From Methanomethylovorans hollandica DSM 15978 (GTDB lineage Archaea > Halobacteriota > Methanosarcinia > Methanosarcinales > Methanosarcinaceae), in assembly GCF_000328665.1 (NCBI RefSeq), contig NC_019977.1:1302001-1366000 (forward strand): a stretch of 64,000 nucleotides of DNA, given 5' to 3'. Positions 34,874-44,193 of this stretch are shown in pieces; within the stretch, counting starts at the first letter, position 1; each line of letters opens with the position of its first letter. The notes below the pieces were generated by a model, which was given only the letters and a program-made list of their open reading frames with translations, did no database searches and was not told where the DNA came from. A program made the translations under genes and the position numbers.

Positions 34874-37459
34874 GTGAAAGTTCCTTCACTTGGAGAAAAT
34901 GATGTACCTTTAAATTTGGACCCGGGTAAAAAGATGAACTCTCCAGCAATTGAAATGAAGTGTAGAAAGCCTGAGATACTGGCTCCGGCAGGCGATATGG
35001 AAGCATTGAAGGCAGCTATAAAAGGAGGAGCAGATGCCATATATCTGGGTGTGGGTGAGTTCAATGCACGCCAGGGTGCTACCAATTTTACCGTGGAGAA
35101 ACTGGAAGAAGGTATAGATCTTGCTCATTCTTATAATATTTTGGTATTCCTGGCACTGAATATCCCAATCAAGGAACATGAACTTCCTTCGGTGCTCGAG
35201 ATAGTTCATAGTTCTTATATGATAGGTATAGATGCAGTCATTGTAGAAGATCTCGGACTTGTGGATATACTGCACAGCAGATATCCCGACCTTCCTCTTC
35301 ACATAAGTACGCAGGTCACTGTGCACAATACAGCTGGAGTGCACTTTCTTGAACAAATGGGTGTTTCCCGTACTATCCTTTCCAGGGAACTTACAACAAG
35401 CGAACTGAAGCATATAATAGATAATACTAACATCAGTGCTGAGATCTTTGTGCATGGTGCCTTGTGTTATTCTTACTCCGGCAGATGTCTCTTCAGCAGT
35501 TTTCTCACTGATCGCAGTGCAAACAGGGGCGCATGCGCTCAGCCCTGCCGCAGACGCTACAGGTTATTCGTTGATGGCGGGGATGTAAGTAACCTGATGG
35601 ATGGTGAGTATCCCATAAGCTGCGCTGAACTGTGTACTCTTGGAGGGATAAGGGAAATAATAGACACCGGTGTGCAAAGCCTGAAAATAGAAGGCAGGAT
35701 GAAAAAACCGGAATATGTTACGGCCAGTTCCAGAGCCTATAAGACAGCTGTGGAAAAAGCATGTGCCAGCGGAAAGAACCTCGAAGACGCCGAACTCACT
35801 TCCATGAAGACTGAACTTGCCAAGCTGTTCTATCGGGGTTTTACGGACGGTTTTGTACTTGGAGCTCACGATGTGACACATGCAAAATACAGCTCCAATT
35901 ACGGTGTTCTTCTCGGAAAAGTAAAAGAGGTCCTATATGCGGATAACAGTGCCGGTATCAAGCTGTTTCTTGAAGACAATGTACATGTGAATGATGGTGT
36001 GAGCATAAATACCAATAAAAAAATGCTTGGTTCTAAGATCAATGCTATTGAACTCCTTAACCGGAAAAAGGTTGAAAGAGCAGAAAAAGGCACTACTGCA
36101 ATTCTGCATATTAGCCCAAAAACAGCAAAAGCAGTGCGTAGCGGCGATGAGGTATATATCTCCACAGATACTGAACTATTGGATGACCTGCAAAAGCAGG
36201 AATTGATCAAAATTCCTGTGGACATTCATGTAAAAGCTTTCAGGGGCCAGCCGCTTTGGATCAAGGTAACTGAGAGCAGATGCAGTGTTGAATATTTCGA
36301 TGAATATATGGTACAGGAAGCCAGAAGTGCCCCTACCACACAGGAGCAGATAATAAAATCCATTGATAAACTGGGGGATACTCCATATCATGCTGGCTCC
36401 ATAGAAGTAGATGCTGATAATGAAATATTCATACCTGTAGGCGTGCTTACTGCTGCCAGGCGTAATGCGCTGGACAAACTCAGACACAATATTCTACAAA
36501 GTTACAAAAGGACATCCCCTTCTTTTCAGCTATGTGATGTTGTTTCCTGCTCTGGCTTGCCTTCCTCTGCATCCCTGGAACCTACTTCATTTTCACGATC
36601 CCATGGAAAACAGCAGCAGGACAAGCCCCTCATGAGTGTGGAAGTAGGTGATATTGCATCTTTGTTCCTGGCTGCGAGAAATGGGGCTGATATAGTATAT
36701 TTGCCACTGGATTGTTTTGAGGAGCTGTTCCGGGATAACAATAATGCATCCCTGGAAGAGATCAGAACAAAAGGTACGGAGATAGTATTCATCACACCTC
36801 AGATCACCCATGACAGTGAAATGGAAGCCCTGATGCCCCTTATTTCAGCTGTGAAGCACGCTGGCTATAATCTCGCCTGCTCCAATCTTGGAACCTTACA
36901 GCTTGCCAGGGAATTCAATATCCCCTTTGTTGCACAGAAGGAATTCAATATATACAATTCGTACACTGCTCTTCGTTTTTTTAATTCGGGAGCTTACCGT
37001 GTCACTCTTTCCAGTGAACTGAACCTTGAAGAGATCGGAAATGTCTGCAAGGCACTGGCAGCCTGCAAGCACCCCGTACAATCAGAGGTGCAAATACATG
37101 GACGGGAACTTATGCTCATCACCAATAATGATCTGCTAGGACCGATAGCAGCCCGGAGCCTGCTTGGTGAAGGTGCTGAAGTATATCTGGAAGATCAGCA
37201 AGGTAGTAAATTCCCCCTTAAAAGGATCGGACATAGGACACTTATATATGATGCAAAGGTTTTGAACATGGCAGAGCATGCGGAGCAACTGCTTTCATCA
37301 GGAGTACATGTTCTGAGGCTTGATCTGTCTCTTTACAAAGGGAAAGCCATAAGGGATATCATAAGAAACTATAGGCTGGCATTGGATCAAAAGCGAATAC
37401 GAAATATAATATATAAAGGGGAAACAGTAACTACCGGTCATTTTTTCAAGGGAGTATGA
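34874..37459 (+). CDS. U32 family peptidase with DUF3656-type extension
   Basis: Up to 861 residues. The U32 TIM-barrel begins at PEILAPAGDMEALKAAIKGG (about residue 35). The diagnostic block EIFVHGALCYSYSGRC and ACAQPCRRRYRL (about 190-225) has cysteines that may hold a cluster in tRNA/rRNA-hydroxylating relatives (TrhP, RlhA). A DUF3656-like middle follows, then a second U32-like half (HGRELMLITNNDL, GHRTLIYDAKVLNMAE). Bacterial relatives modify RNA bases; proteolysis is classical but uncertain. GTG 34874 gives the longest form; ATG 34934 and ATG 34955 are likelier starts by homology. Followed by a palindromic terminator. Confidence 0.9.
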   Translation: MKVPSLGENDVPLNLDPGKKMNSPAIEMKCRKPEILAPAGDMEALKAAIKGGADAIYLGVGEFNARQGATNFTVEKLEEGIDLAHSYNILVFLALNIPIKEHELPSVLEIVHSSYMIGIDAVIVEDLGLVDILHSRYPDLPLHISTQVTVHNTAGVHFLEQMGVSRTILSRELTTSELKHIIDNTNISAEIFVHGALCYSYSGRCLFSSFLTDRSANRGACAQPCRRRYRLFVDGGDVSNLMDGEYPISCAELCTLGGIREIIDTGVQSLKIEGRMKKPEYVTASSRAYKTAVEKACASGKNLEDAELTSMKTELAKLFYRGFTDGFVLGAHDVTHAKYSSNYGVLLGKVKEVLYADNSAGIKLFLEDNVHVNDGVSINTNKKMLGSKINAIELLNRKKVERAEKGTTAILHISPKTAKAVRSGDEVYISTDTELLDDLQKQELIKIPVDIHVKAFRGQPLWIKVTESRCSVEYFDEYMVQEARSAPTTQEQIIKSIDKLGDTPYHAGSIEVDADNEIFIPVGVLTAARRNALDKLRHNILQSYKRTSPSFQLCDVVSCSGLPSSASLEPTSFSRSHGKQQQDKPLMSVEVGDIASLFLAARNGADIVYLPLDCFEELFRDNNNASLEEIRTKGTEIVFITPQITHDSEMEALMPLISAVKHAGYNLACSNLGTLQLAREFNIPFVAQKEFNIYNSYTALRFFNSGAYRVTLSSELNLEEIGNVCKALAACKHPVQSEVQIHGRELMLITNNDLLGPIAARSLLGEGAEVYLEDQQGSKFPLKRIGHRTLIYDAKVLNMAEHAEQLLSSGVHVLRLDLSLYKGKAIRDIIRNYRLALDQKRIRNIIYKGETVTTGHFFKGV

Positions 37460-37526
37460 CCCTTTTTGATGGATTTTTATTTACGTTGACCTTTGTTCCC
37501 GGAGGTTTTTCGGACAATACATTGTG

Positions 37527-37551
37527 AAATTATAATGGCATTATAATTTTT
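37527..37551 (+). terminator. Palindromic hairpin and T-run after the U32 gene
   Basis: AAATTATAATG and CATTATAATTT are exact reverse complements around one G, followed directly by TT. It lies 68 bp after the stop at 37459. An AT stem with a U-run is a plausible terminator; a palindromic operator for the downstream region is the alternative. Confidence 0.5.
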
Positions 37552-37589
37552 GATGTCATACTAAATTAACTTCAATTTATGTTATATAG

Positions 37590-37755
37590 AATAAGGATTA
37601 TCTCAAAGAGTGCCGCTTGAGAGCATTTCTCGAGAGGACTGATAGCGGGTTGGAAAACGGGGAATTCCCATGGGAGTGGGTTCATGAAAATGGTGTCTTT
37701 GTGTTGAAAGACACGCATTTTCATATGAGAAGGGATACATAAAGAGATGTAAACA
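37590..37755 (+). ncRNA. Structured leader upstream of two zinc-ribbon genes
   Basis: 166 bp with several nested inverted repeats. ATGAAAATG...CATTTTCAT with inner TGTCTTT...AAAGACA (37684-37724) makes a long hairpin with a GTGTTG loop. CTCAA...TTGAG (near 37601-37622) and GGGAATTCCC (near 37661) lie upstream. There is no ORF, and it ends at the start codon of the first zinc-ribbon gene. It could be a regulatory leader or a separate small RNA; I cannot match it to a known class. Confidence 0.4.
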
Positions 37756-37893
37756 ATGGGATCGTTGAAGAGATGTCCGGAATGTCATGCGAAATTTCTG
37801 GAAGTTGAAAAAGGCATGCAGGTCTGCAAAGTGTGTGGCTACTGGACAAAAAAAGGTACAGCAAGAATTGAATCAATAATGATATATGGGTGA
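37756..37893 (+). CDS. 45-residue zinc-ribbon protein
   Basis: MGSLKRCPECHAKFLEVEK leads into a second knuckle CKVCGYWTKKG, giving a CPEC-x15-CKVC zinc ribbon and a short tail. Too small for an enzyme; such proteins bind RNA, DNA or protein partners. It is ten bases upstream of a second zinc-ribbon gene and directly behind a structured leader. No start closer to the first CxxC is plausible. Confidence 0.7.
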   Translation: MGSLKRCPECHAKFLEVEKGMQVCKVCGYWTKKGTARIESIMIYG

Positions 37894-37902
37894 GGGGAAA
37901 AA

Positions 37903-38028
37903 ATGAGTGGGACCTTAAAGAGAATATGCATCAATTGTAAAAGCGCACTGAAAAAACAACAACTTGGATTAAGCGTTTTGTATTATTGTCCACATTGCGG
38001 TGTCATGACCACTGCAAATATAATATGA
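37903..38028 (+). CDS. 41-residue zinc-ribbon protein
   Basis: MSGTLKRICINCKSALKKQ followed by YYCPHCGVMTTANII: CINC-x16-CPHC zinc ribbon. GAGGGG lies eight bases before the ATG, a strong ribosome site placed over the end of the previous gene's stop. Similar in build to the first protein (both begin MGSLKR/MSGTLKR), so an old tandem duplication is likely. Followed by a hairpin terminator. Confidence 0.7.
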   Translation: MSGTLKRICINCKSALKKQQLGLSVLYYCPHCGVMTTANII

Positions 38029-38036
38029 GATAAAAA

Positions 38037-38072
38037 AAAGAGTTGATACTGCACTCTTTATTTCTTTTTTTT
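38037..38072 (+). terminator. Hairpin plus T-run terminator
   Basis: AAAGAGT (38037-38043) pairs with ACTCTTT (38053-38059) over a 9-nt loop and is followed by a T-rich run to 38072. Preceding A-rich sequence would serve the convergent receiver gene, so it may work in both directions. Confidence 0.6.
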
Positions 38073-38098
38073 CCCTGATATTCTTTTTTCAGATGAAC

Positions 38099-38476
38099 TT
38101 ACAATGGTACCGTTTCTTTCAGATGGGATCTTACAGTATTCCTAAAATAATGAATGTCAATAGGCTTTGAAATATACCCGCTGCATCCGGCTTTGATAAA
38201 AATTTCTTCATCGCCTCTCATGGAGTAGGCTGTGAGAGCTACTACAGGTATGTCTTTTGTATTCATATCTGATTTAATCTTGGAGAGTACCTCCATTCCA
38301 TCCATTTTAGGAAGCTGGATGTCCAGGAGTATCAGATCCACTCTTTGTTCTTTGACCTTTTCCAAAGCTTCAAAACCATCGATTGCCTGGATAACATAAT
38401 AGCCAAAAGATTCCAGCAGATCAACGGTCAGTTCCATGTTTATCGGATTGTCCTCTACGACCAGTATTCTTTCCAT
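38099..38476 (-). CDS. Single-domain response regulator (CheY-like receiver)
   Basis: 125 residues, one receiver domain only. Acidic pocket E8/D9 (ILVVEDNPINMEL), phosphoacceptor D52 (LILLDIQLPKMDGMEVL), Thr in VVALTAYSM and conserved Lys in SGYISKPID. The ED-NPIN start is typical of receivers paired with hybrid histidine kinases. No kinase or output domain is adjacent, so it is an orphan phosphorelay protein. Confidence 0.93.
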   Translation of the reverse strand: MERILVVEDNPINMELTVDLLESFGYYVIQAIDGFEALEKVKEQRVDLILLDIQLPKMDGMEVLSKIKSDMNTKDIPVVALTAYSMRGDEEIFIKAGCSGYISKPIDIHYFRNTVRSHLKETVPL

Positions 38477-38639
38477 TTAATTCACTTCTTTTAGATTTTA
38501 TGGCCGGTATTAGTCAGTACATAAAGTATCTTGAACAGATTGTACATACTAATTTTAGATCATATTTTATATAATCAATAGTATTTTTATACTATATAAC
38601 TATATTTGAACCTTTGATATCAGATACCAGGAATCAAAC

Positions 38640-39434
38640 TTATTTGATTTCTTTTCTTCTTGCAAGTGCACTACAAAAACATTTCTCTATCAGGTCTAAG
38701 TTTCCATCCATCTCAATGATCTCAAAATTAAATTTTCTGGCAAATTCTTCCACCCTGTCATCAAATCCCTGCTCGTAGACCAGACCTGTGTTCAGCTTTG
38801 CTACTTTTTTGTAGCCTGCATAATCAAAAACATACTTTGCCATTTTGATGTTATCCGGATCATTAGTTATTCCCGCAGACATGATCATTTCTTTCCAGTT
38901 GGCAGCCCACATAGGAGTCATAAAAAAAGTGCCTATTCCTCTGAAACTTTTCAATTTAGAAAGATAGGCGGCCCTTCCACCGAGCACTGCTCCTATACAG
39001 TCATCTACTATTTCACCATTTTCTTCCTTAAGGATATATACCGGACAGGCACATTTGCTCATTTCGGTTTCTACCTTACGCAAAACATTACCGCACAGAC
39101 CATAGAATAAGAGGACGGTCTGTGAGTATGCGCTCATCTGTTCTATTTTTCCGTAAACCGTGCTTCTGAGATTTTCAGGTATTGCATGTAATGCAAGTTC
39201 AAGCATATGAATTACAACTATAGTACTATCCGGAGAAATATCTTTTATGAACTCTGGTACTTTTTCAAGAGATAAAGCATTATATGTACATCCAGATTGA
39301 TCTAATTTTCTGGCAATGCTTGTACTATTCTCATCCTCGACCAGGACCAGCGCAGCAAAATTCCCGTGTTTTTCTATCATGTAGACGAGCTCATCCTCGA
39401 ACATCCTGCAGGCAATGATACTAAGCACGAACAT
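38640..39434 (-). CDS. DUF1638 protein
   Basis: 264 residues. Typical features: MFVLSIIACRMFEDELVYMI, LLFYGLCGNVLRKVE, CPVYILKEENGEIVDDCIGA, and a conserved MTPMWAANWKEMI. Conserved Cys and acidic residues suggest a metal or corrinoid-related role. The family is often found near methylamine or corrinoid methyltransferase genes of methanogens, but no such gene is adjacent here. Its upstream region holds a 79-bp block also found before an IS630 transposase start. Confidence 0.8.
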   Translation of the reverse strand: MFVLSIIACRMFEDELVYMIEKHGNFAALVLVEDENSTSIARKLDQSGCTYNALSLEKVPEFIKDISPDSTIVVIHMLELALHAIPENLRSTVYGKIEQMSAYSQTVLLFYGLCGNVLRKVETEMSKCACPVYILKEENGEIVDDCIGAVLGGRAAYLSKLKSFRGIGTFFMTPMWAANWKEMIMSAGITNDPDNIKMAKYVFDYAGYKKVAKLNTGLVYEQGFDDRVEEFARKFNFEIIEMDGNLDLIEKCFCSALARRKEIK

Positions 39435-39485
39435 GTGATCACCTTTAAATCCAGAGGATTATATGAGCTTCAGCTTTATAAAGAG

Positions 39486-39564
39486 GTCACACCCTTGCGG
39501 AGTACGCTGTGGACATATCCAAAAGACAGAGTTATTAAGAGAATAAAAGACATGATTTATAGTT
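39486..39564 (+). repeat. 79-bp block shared with the IS630-like element (copy 1)
   Basis: Identical to 45935-46013 except for two bases; it begins GTCACACCCTTGCGGAGTAC and ends in ATTTATAGTT. In the other copy it lies just ahead of an IS630-type transposase start. Here it stands alone in the 5' region of the DUF1638 gene, reading away from it. Likely the left end of a lost IS or a small derivative of it. Confidence 0.75.
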
Positions 39565-39648
39565 AAACACCGATGGTTTGTAACTTATGAATGCTAAAAT
39601 CGCATTCAATAGATGGTGATGTTAATACCATAAGTTTCAAACAAATGG

Positions 39649-40548
39649 TTAATAACTATAATTATAAGATAGTTGATTCTTACCTTTTTGCCAAAATTCT
39701 TCGAATTTTACATGTAGTTCATTTGACAATTCTCGGTCATATATTTTTATCATGCCAAAAATTTTATCTACAGAAAGCGGATCATTGATTTCTAATATTA
39801 CCAGATCCAAGTCAATCAATATAAACCTGTTAGGAGTATCCAGAGCCTTTACTTCAAGATGTTCCGATAAATTCTGTATTAAGACTTCATCTTCTGCAGA
39901 ATTATGCCATTCCCTCAGGGCTTCAGACAAAGTTGGATTTGGATCTATCATTCTTATTTTAATTCCTTTTTTCACTAACGGAAGAAGAGTATCATGGAAC
40001 ATTGAAGCAAACATATTCTTGAATTGATTGGATTCCATTGATCTTATATTCCCTGGAACAACAACACAAATTTCATTTTTAGCTTCATGGTAAACATTTT
40101 TGATCATTTTCATGACCTCTTCGTCTCCCATTGCCGCCGACCAGAAATACTTCTCTCTCTCTTCCTGAATATTATAATGTGATAAAGCTTTTTTAAGATC
40201 ATCTACTGTTTTTCTCAGTGTGCTCAGCTCTCTTTGCATTTCATTTTCTTTCCGCATGAAGAAATTTTCAAAAGCTAAATTTGCTTCAATTGCACGATAT
40301 TTTTTTGGTCTGGAATGCTGGACTTCGACAAATCCCATGTTTTCCAGATTATCAAGCACTGCATAAATTTTGCCTGTTGGTATTTTTGACCTTTTTGAAA
40401 GTAGATTCGCATCTGTAAATCCTTCTTTCAAGAGAGTCAAATAAGCAGCTGCCTCATACTTATTGAATCCTGCATTCCTTAGCCACTGTTCATATTCTAT
40501 CGTTGAACTACTTTGAGGTTTATTGTGGAGTGAAAATCCCATATACAA
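39649..40548 (-). CDS. TrmB family transcriptional regulator
   Basis: 299 residues. The N-terminal TrmB winged helix (YEQWLRNAGFNKYEAAAYLT, LSKRSKIPTGKIYAVLDNLE, NMGFVEVQHSRPKKYRAIEA) is followed by a coiled-coil (MQRELSTLRKTVDDLKKAL) and a PLD-like effector domain. Classical TrmB binds sugars; this branch has other or unknown ligands. Divergent from the CARDB/ABC cluster with only 92 bp between, so it probably regulates that cluster and itself. ATG 40542 is an alternative start. Confidence 0.88.
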   Translation of the reverse strand: MYMGFSLHNKPQSSSTIEYEQWLRNAGFNKYEAAAYLTLLKEGFTDANLLSKRSKIPTGKIYAVLDNLENMGFVEVQHSRPKKYRAIEANLAFENFFMRKENEMQRELSTLRKTVDDLKKALSHYNIQEEREKYFWSAAMGDEEVMKMIKNVYHEAKNEICVVVPGNIRSMESNQFKNMFASMFHDTLLPLVKKGIKIRMIDPNPTLSEALREWHNSAEDEVLIQNLSEHLEVKALDTPNRFILIDLDLVILEINDPLSVDKIFGMIKIYDRELSNELHVKFEEFWQKGKNQLSYNYSY

Positions 40549-40640
40549 ACAACCACATAGTTGTTTATAATTATTGTGTTATGAGATATCATGCTTTAAT
40601 ATACATTTACAAAATATTACCAAATAACAAGGTGTCCTTT

Positions 40641-41810
40641 ATGAAAATAAACACACGAAATATCACCGTCTTTATGTTAATTCTATCACTGATCATTGGT
40701 ACATCAATCGTATCTTCTGCGAAAATCAGTGGAATTGGAATAAACGCCATGGAAGTCACGCCACTGCCGGCAGAGCCTGGGAACGATGTTACTCTTAAGA
40801 TAAGGGTCACAAACGAAGGTGTGCAGAAAATCGAAGACTTTTCAGTTAAGATAAATGTGACGTATCCTTTCCACTTAAAGAGCGAAAGTAAAAATTTCGA
40901 GAACAAGAGGACATTAAGTGTAGGTTCATATGTGGATAATATCTATTATTTAACAGTTGATGCAGATGCAATATCTGGTCTCTATCCAGTAGAATTTGAC
41001 ATTTATGTCAACGATGTAATACTTAATCCATCAGATAACAACATTTATATTCAGGTTGTTGGAAAACCGGACCTTACAATAAAGGCCGATGCCATTGATA
41101 ATATCGCCCCGGGAGATACATTTCCATTAAAGATTTCTGTGAATAATATTGGTACGGGCCTGGCAAAGAATGTAAAAGTCATTTCTGAATCTGAAAGCAT
41201 ATTGATACTTGGGTCCAACATTGCACTGATCGAGAAGATAATGCCGGCAGAGACATCACAAATCGAAAGTAGTTTTATTGCAAAAAATGATATGCATCCC
41301 GATGCACATCAATTTCCTATAACACTCAAATATATTGATGAACTGGGTGCAAATCATACTTCAACATACAATATCGGAATCAACATACTGAACCGTGCAG
41401 ACATTGGAATCCAGAGTATAAAGGTAAATCCAGCCCAGATCACTTCCCTCGACGAAGTTCACATTACCGGAATTATTGAGAATACGGGAAATGGTGCTGC
41501 AGAGCAGGTGGTTGTGGAACTGAAAAATGAAGACACAAGCTACAAATCTTTCATCGGACAGCTCAGAAACGACGATGATTCTCCTTTCTATTTTGATATC
41601 GATCCAGGTTCTGCAGGGAAAAAGGATCTTAACATAACCATATACTACAAAGATGATTTTGGCTCACATAATATCCAGCAGTCAATACCAATGGAAGTAG
41701 AAAGACCAAAGACCAATATTATCCTGGTCATTGCCCTGTTGATCGTAATAGCCATACCAGTAGCTTATCTTGTATATAAGAGAAGGCGGAGTGAAAATGG
41801 AGAACAATGA
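40641..41810 (+). CDS. CARDB-type surface protein with C-terminal membrane anchor (COG1361-like)
   Basis: 389 residues: signal peptide (ITVFMLILSLIIGTSIVSSA), about three CARDB/S-layer-type beta-sandwich repeats (PAEPGNDVTLKIRVTNEG, IAPGDTFPLKISVNNIGTG, ITSLDEVHITGIIENTGNGA), and a C-terminal helix (IILVIALLIVIAIPVAYLVY) with a basic tail KRRRSENGEQ. The ATG 41797 of the permease lies inside its last codons. It is probably the outside component of the exporter formed with the next two genes. Confidence 0.85.
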   Translation: MKINTRNITVFMLILSLIIGTSIVSSAKISGIGINAMEVTPLPAEPGNDVTLKIRVTNEGVQKIEDFSVKINVTYPFHLKSESKNFENKRTLSVGSYVDNIYYLTVDADAISGLYPVEFDIYVNDVILNPSDNNIYIQVVGKPDLTIKADAIDNIAPGDTFPLKISVNNIGTGLAKNVKVISESESILILGSNIALIEKIMPAETSQIESSFIAKNDMHPDAHQFPITLKYIDELGANHTSTYNIGINILNRADIGIQSIKVNPAQITSLDEVHITGIIENTGNGAAEQVVVELKNEDTSYKSFIGQLRNDDDSPFYFDIDPGSAGKKDLNITIYYKDDFGSHNIQQSIPMEVERPKTNIILVIALLIVIAIPVAYLVYKRRRSENGEQ

Positions 41811-42999
41811 TCTTAAAGTAATGTTTTTTTTGGCATACAAGAACCTCACCAAAAGCAAAATAACTTTCATGGTCATTGTTGCCGTAATGGCCATGAGTTT
41901 CCTTTCCATTACTTTCTTTGCTTCGATCATTGATGGCCTGGGATATGAATTTGAAGAAGGGATGATCCGGGGGCAAACCGGACATCTCATGATAGAGCCT
42001 CAAGAAGATGAACTTTATATTTCAGGCTCAGGGAACCTTGTAAAAGACATCCGCAGAATTCCCGGCGTTGTAGGAGTTGCACGAAGACTTGATGCAAGCG
42101 CAGTAGCGAGGTATGAAACAATAGAGATAGGGAATCCCGTTCTCTTTATAGAACCTGAGAATGAGAAGGATGTATCAGACTACTGGAATAGCATTATTGT
42201 AGGGGAATATCTTTCAAAAAGAGATACAGCTGAATTACTGATAGGAGCAAATCTGGTTAAGTCCTACGCTGCAGAGGGAGACACACAAAAGAGATTTGAT
42301 GTGGATGTGGGAGATAAGATCACATTGAGCTTCAGCAACGGGTTCGTAAAAGAGTACAGAATAAAGGGTATATATAAAACGGGATCACGGTTTGTGGATG
42401 ACAAAATAATACTCAACTTCGACCAGTACCAGTTGATATTTGGTTCCACGGACGATATCGCATCTAACATCCTGATAGCACTTCCTCAAAGAGGTATGGA
42501 AGAACCTTATACAGAAAAGATAATCGATCTTGGGCTTAGTGAACAGATAAATAAATGGCAGACAAAAATGGGAGCTGTAAATCAGTTTGTGGGAAGTCTC
42601 CAGATCACAAATCAGATAACAGGCACTATCGGACTTCTAACTGCTTTTGCAACGATATATATAATAATATTTATCAACGTCACGAATAAAAGAAAACAGA
42701 TAGGTATACTCAAAGCAGTAGGTATTAAAAAGCAAATAATCCTGGGATCATATGTCCTGCAGTCACTGGCCTATGGGATCACGGGTGTCATAATAGGAAA
42801 TATAGTAATGAAGTTATTACTCATACTGCTGTCGATACATCCGCTTAGCATGCCGATCGGCCAAGTGGTCCCGATCCTGACCACGGAGAGACTTATGACA
42901 ACCAGTGCCACACTTATACTGGCATCGATAGTTGCCGGTTTTTTCCCCTCACGAAAAGCAGCTGATGAAAATATACTGGATGCAATATTCGGAGGCTGA
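41797..42999 (+). CDS. ABC exporter permease, MacB/LolC (FtsX) type
   Basis: About 400 residues. Helix 1 (ITFMVIVAVMAMSFLSITFF) is followed by a large outside MacB-type domain (about 45-255, with LGYEFEEGMIRGQTGHLMIE at its start). Three helices follow in the FtsX domain (TGTIGLLTAFATIYIIIFIN; NKRKQIGILKAVGIKKQIIL coupling segment; SATLILASIVAGFFPSRKAA). Start ATG 41797 overlaps the CARDB gene. Works with the ATPase gene three bases downstream, moving lipid-linked or protein substrates mechanically rather than by a pore. Confidence 0.9.
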   Translation: MENNDLKVMFFLAYKNLTKSKITFMVIVAVMAMSFLSITFFASIIDGLGYEFEEGMIRGQTGHLMIEPQEDELYISGSGNLVKDIRRIPGVVGVARRLDASAVARYETIEIGNPVLFIEPENEKDVSDYWNSIIVGEYLSKRDTAELLIGANLVKSYAAEGDTQKRFDVDVGDKITLSFSNGFVKEYRIKGIYKTGSRFVDDKIILNFDQYQLIFGSTDDIASNILIALPQRGMEEPYTEKIIDLGLSEQINKWQTKMGAVNQFVGSLQITNQITGTIGLLTAFATIYIIIFINVTNKRKQIGILKAVGIKKQIILGSYVLQSLAYGITGVIIGNIVMKLLLILLSIHPLSMPIGQVVPILTTERLMTTSATLILASIVAGFFPSRKAADENILDAIFGG

Positions 43000-43001
43000 G
43001 C

Positions 43002-43697
43002 ATGGAAAGGGTGATAATCAAGACCGAGAATCTTGAAAGGGTTTATACTACAGGTGCTGTTAAGACATATGCCCTTAGAGATATAAGTGTTGAAATAAAC
43101 GAGGGTGAGTTTGTTGCCATTATGGGTAAGAGCGGAAGCGGCAAAAGCACTTTGTTGCATCAGCTGGGACTTCTGGATAAGCCTACAAAAGGCAGTATAA
43201 CTATAGGTGGAAATGATGTCATTAATATTTCTGAAAAAGAGAGGACCAGATTCAGGCTCCATGAATTAGGTTATGTTTTTCAGTCATATAACCTGATACC
43301 AGAACTTACAGCTATTGAAAATGTCTATATTACGGCAATGGCAAGAAATCTGAAAAAAAAAGAGTACGAGAAAATGGCAGAGGAGATTCTTGCTGCAGTG
43401 GGACTAGAAGACAGGATGTATCACTACCCTTCCGAGCTTTCCGGGGGGCAACAGCAGAGAGTGTCCATTGCAAGAGCATTGGTCAATAAGCCAAAGATCC
43501 TCTTTGCGGACGAACCAACAGCTAATCTTGATTCTGCTTCATCTGAGGATGTCATAAACCTGTTCAGGAAATTCAATAAGGAGATCGGGCAAACTATAGT
43601 AATGGTCACACATGAGAAGGACGAAGGGGATAAGGCAGACCGGATAATCTGGGTCAAGGATGGATTATTGGATATGGACAAGCTGGAGAATGTTTAA
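43002..43697 (+). CDS. ABC exporter ATPase, LolD/MacB type
   Basis: 231 residues. Walker A GKSGSGKST (about residue 42), Q-loop FQSYNLIPELTAIEN, signature SELSGGQQQR (near 146), Walker B ILFADEPTANLD and switch His in VMVTHEKDEG. The order and the ETNLERVYTTGAV-like N-terminus match the LolD/MacB branch. Last gene of the CARDB-permease-ATPase operon. Confidence 0.95.
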   Translation: MERVIIKTENLERVYTTGAVKTYALRDISVEINEGEFVAIMGKSGSGKSTLLHQLGLLDKPTKGSITIGGNDVINISEKERTRFRLHELGYVFQSYNLIPELTAIENVYITAMARNLKKKEYEKMAEEILAAVGLEDRMYHYPSELSGGQQQRVSIARALVNKPKILFADEPTANLDSASSEDVINLFRKFNKEIGQTIVMVTHEKDEGDKADRIIWVKDGLLDMDKLENV

Positions 43698-43789
43698 TAT
43701 CAGAATTGTATAACAAGCACAGAAAGTTTGTAAAGAGAGCACAAGCTGTATCAGATAACACACACGTTCAGATAGCTAGTTGTGAGTAT

Positions 43790-44157
43790 TTAAAGAGGAT
43801 AGACACGTGCCGTGTATTCTAGAAACTTGCCTGTGCCAGCTGCATACTTGTAATTCATTAAAAAGTCAGTTGCCTTTTCGTTTTTTGCTGATATTGCTTT
43901 GCTGCCCTGATTAGAATAAAAGCAAATTAATTTTAGTTTATCTAAATTGTGAGAAACTGTAGCCAATAGACTGTAAAAGGAATACTTGCAGATGTCTGTT
44001 AGTATTTGACAATATCTTCAACATAACGGCTGTCATACCTTTGATTTTCTGAGTTAAACCCAAAGAAAACACTGATATAAGACTTATCAACGCCTTTGAC
44101 AGTAGTAATACCGTGAATATAATATGCCGAATATGTATATATAAAAAAGTTCGCTCC
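43790..44157 (-). pseudogene. Frameshifted relic of an unknown protein
   Basis: Reading leftward, the frame gives YYIHGITTVKGVDKSYISVF, FGFNSENQRYDSRYVEDIVK, then stops near 44000. A second frame continues ILTDICKYSFYSLLATVSHN, LKLICFYSNQGSKAISAKNE, TDFLMNYKYAAGTGKFLEYT, ARVYPL and a stop at 43790. The natural-looking peptide across both frames argues for a real gene with one frameshift and a missing start. I do not recognise the family. Little else is in 43698-44193. Confidence 0.5.
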
Positions 44158-44193
44158 TTATTCTTGTAATCATAGAACAATGGAGCTGATATT

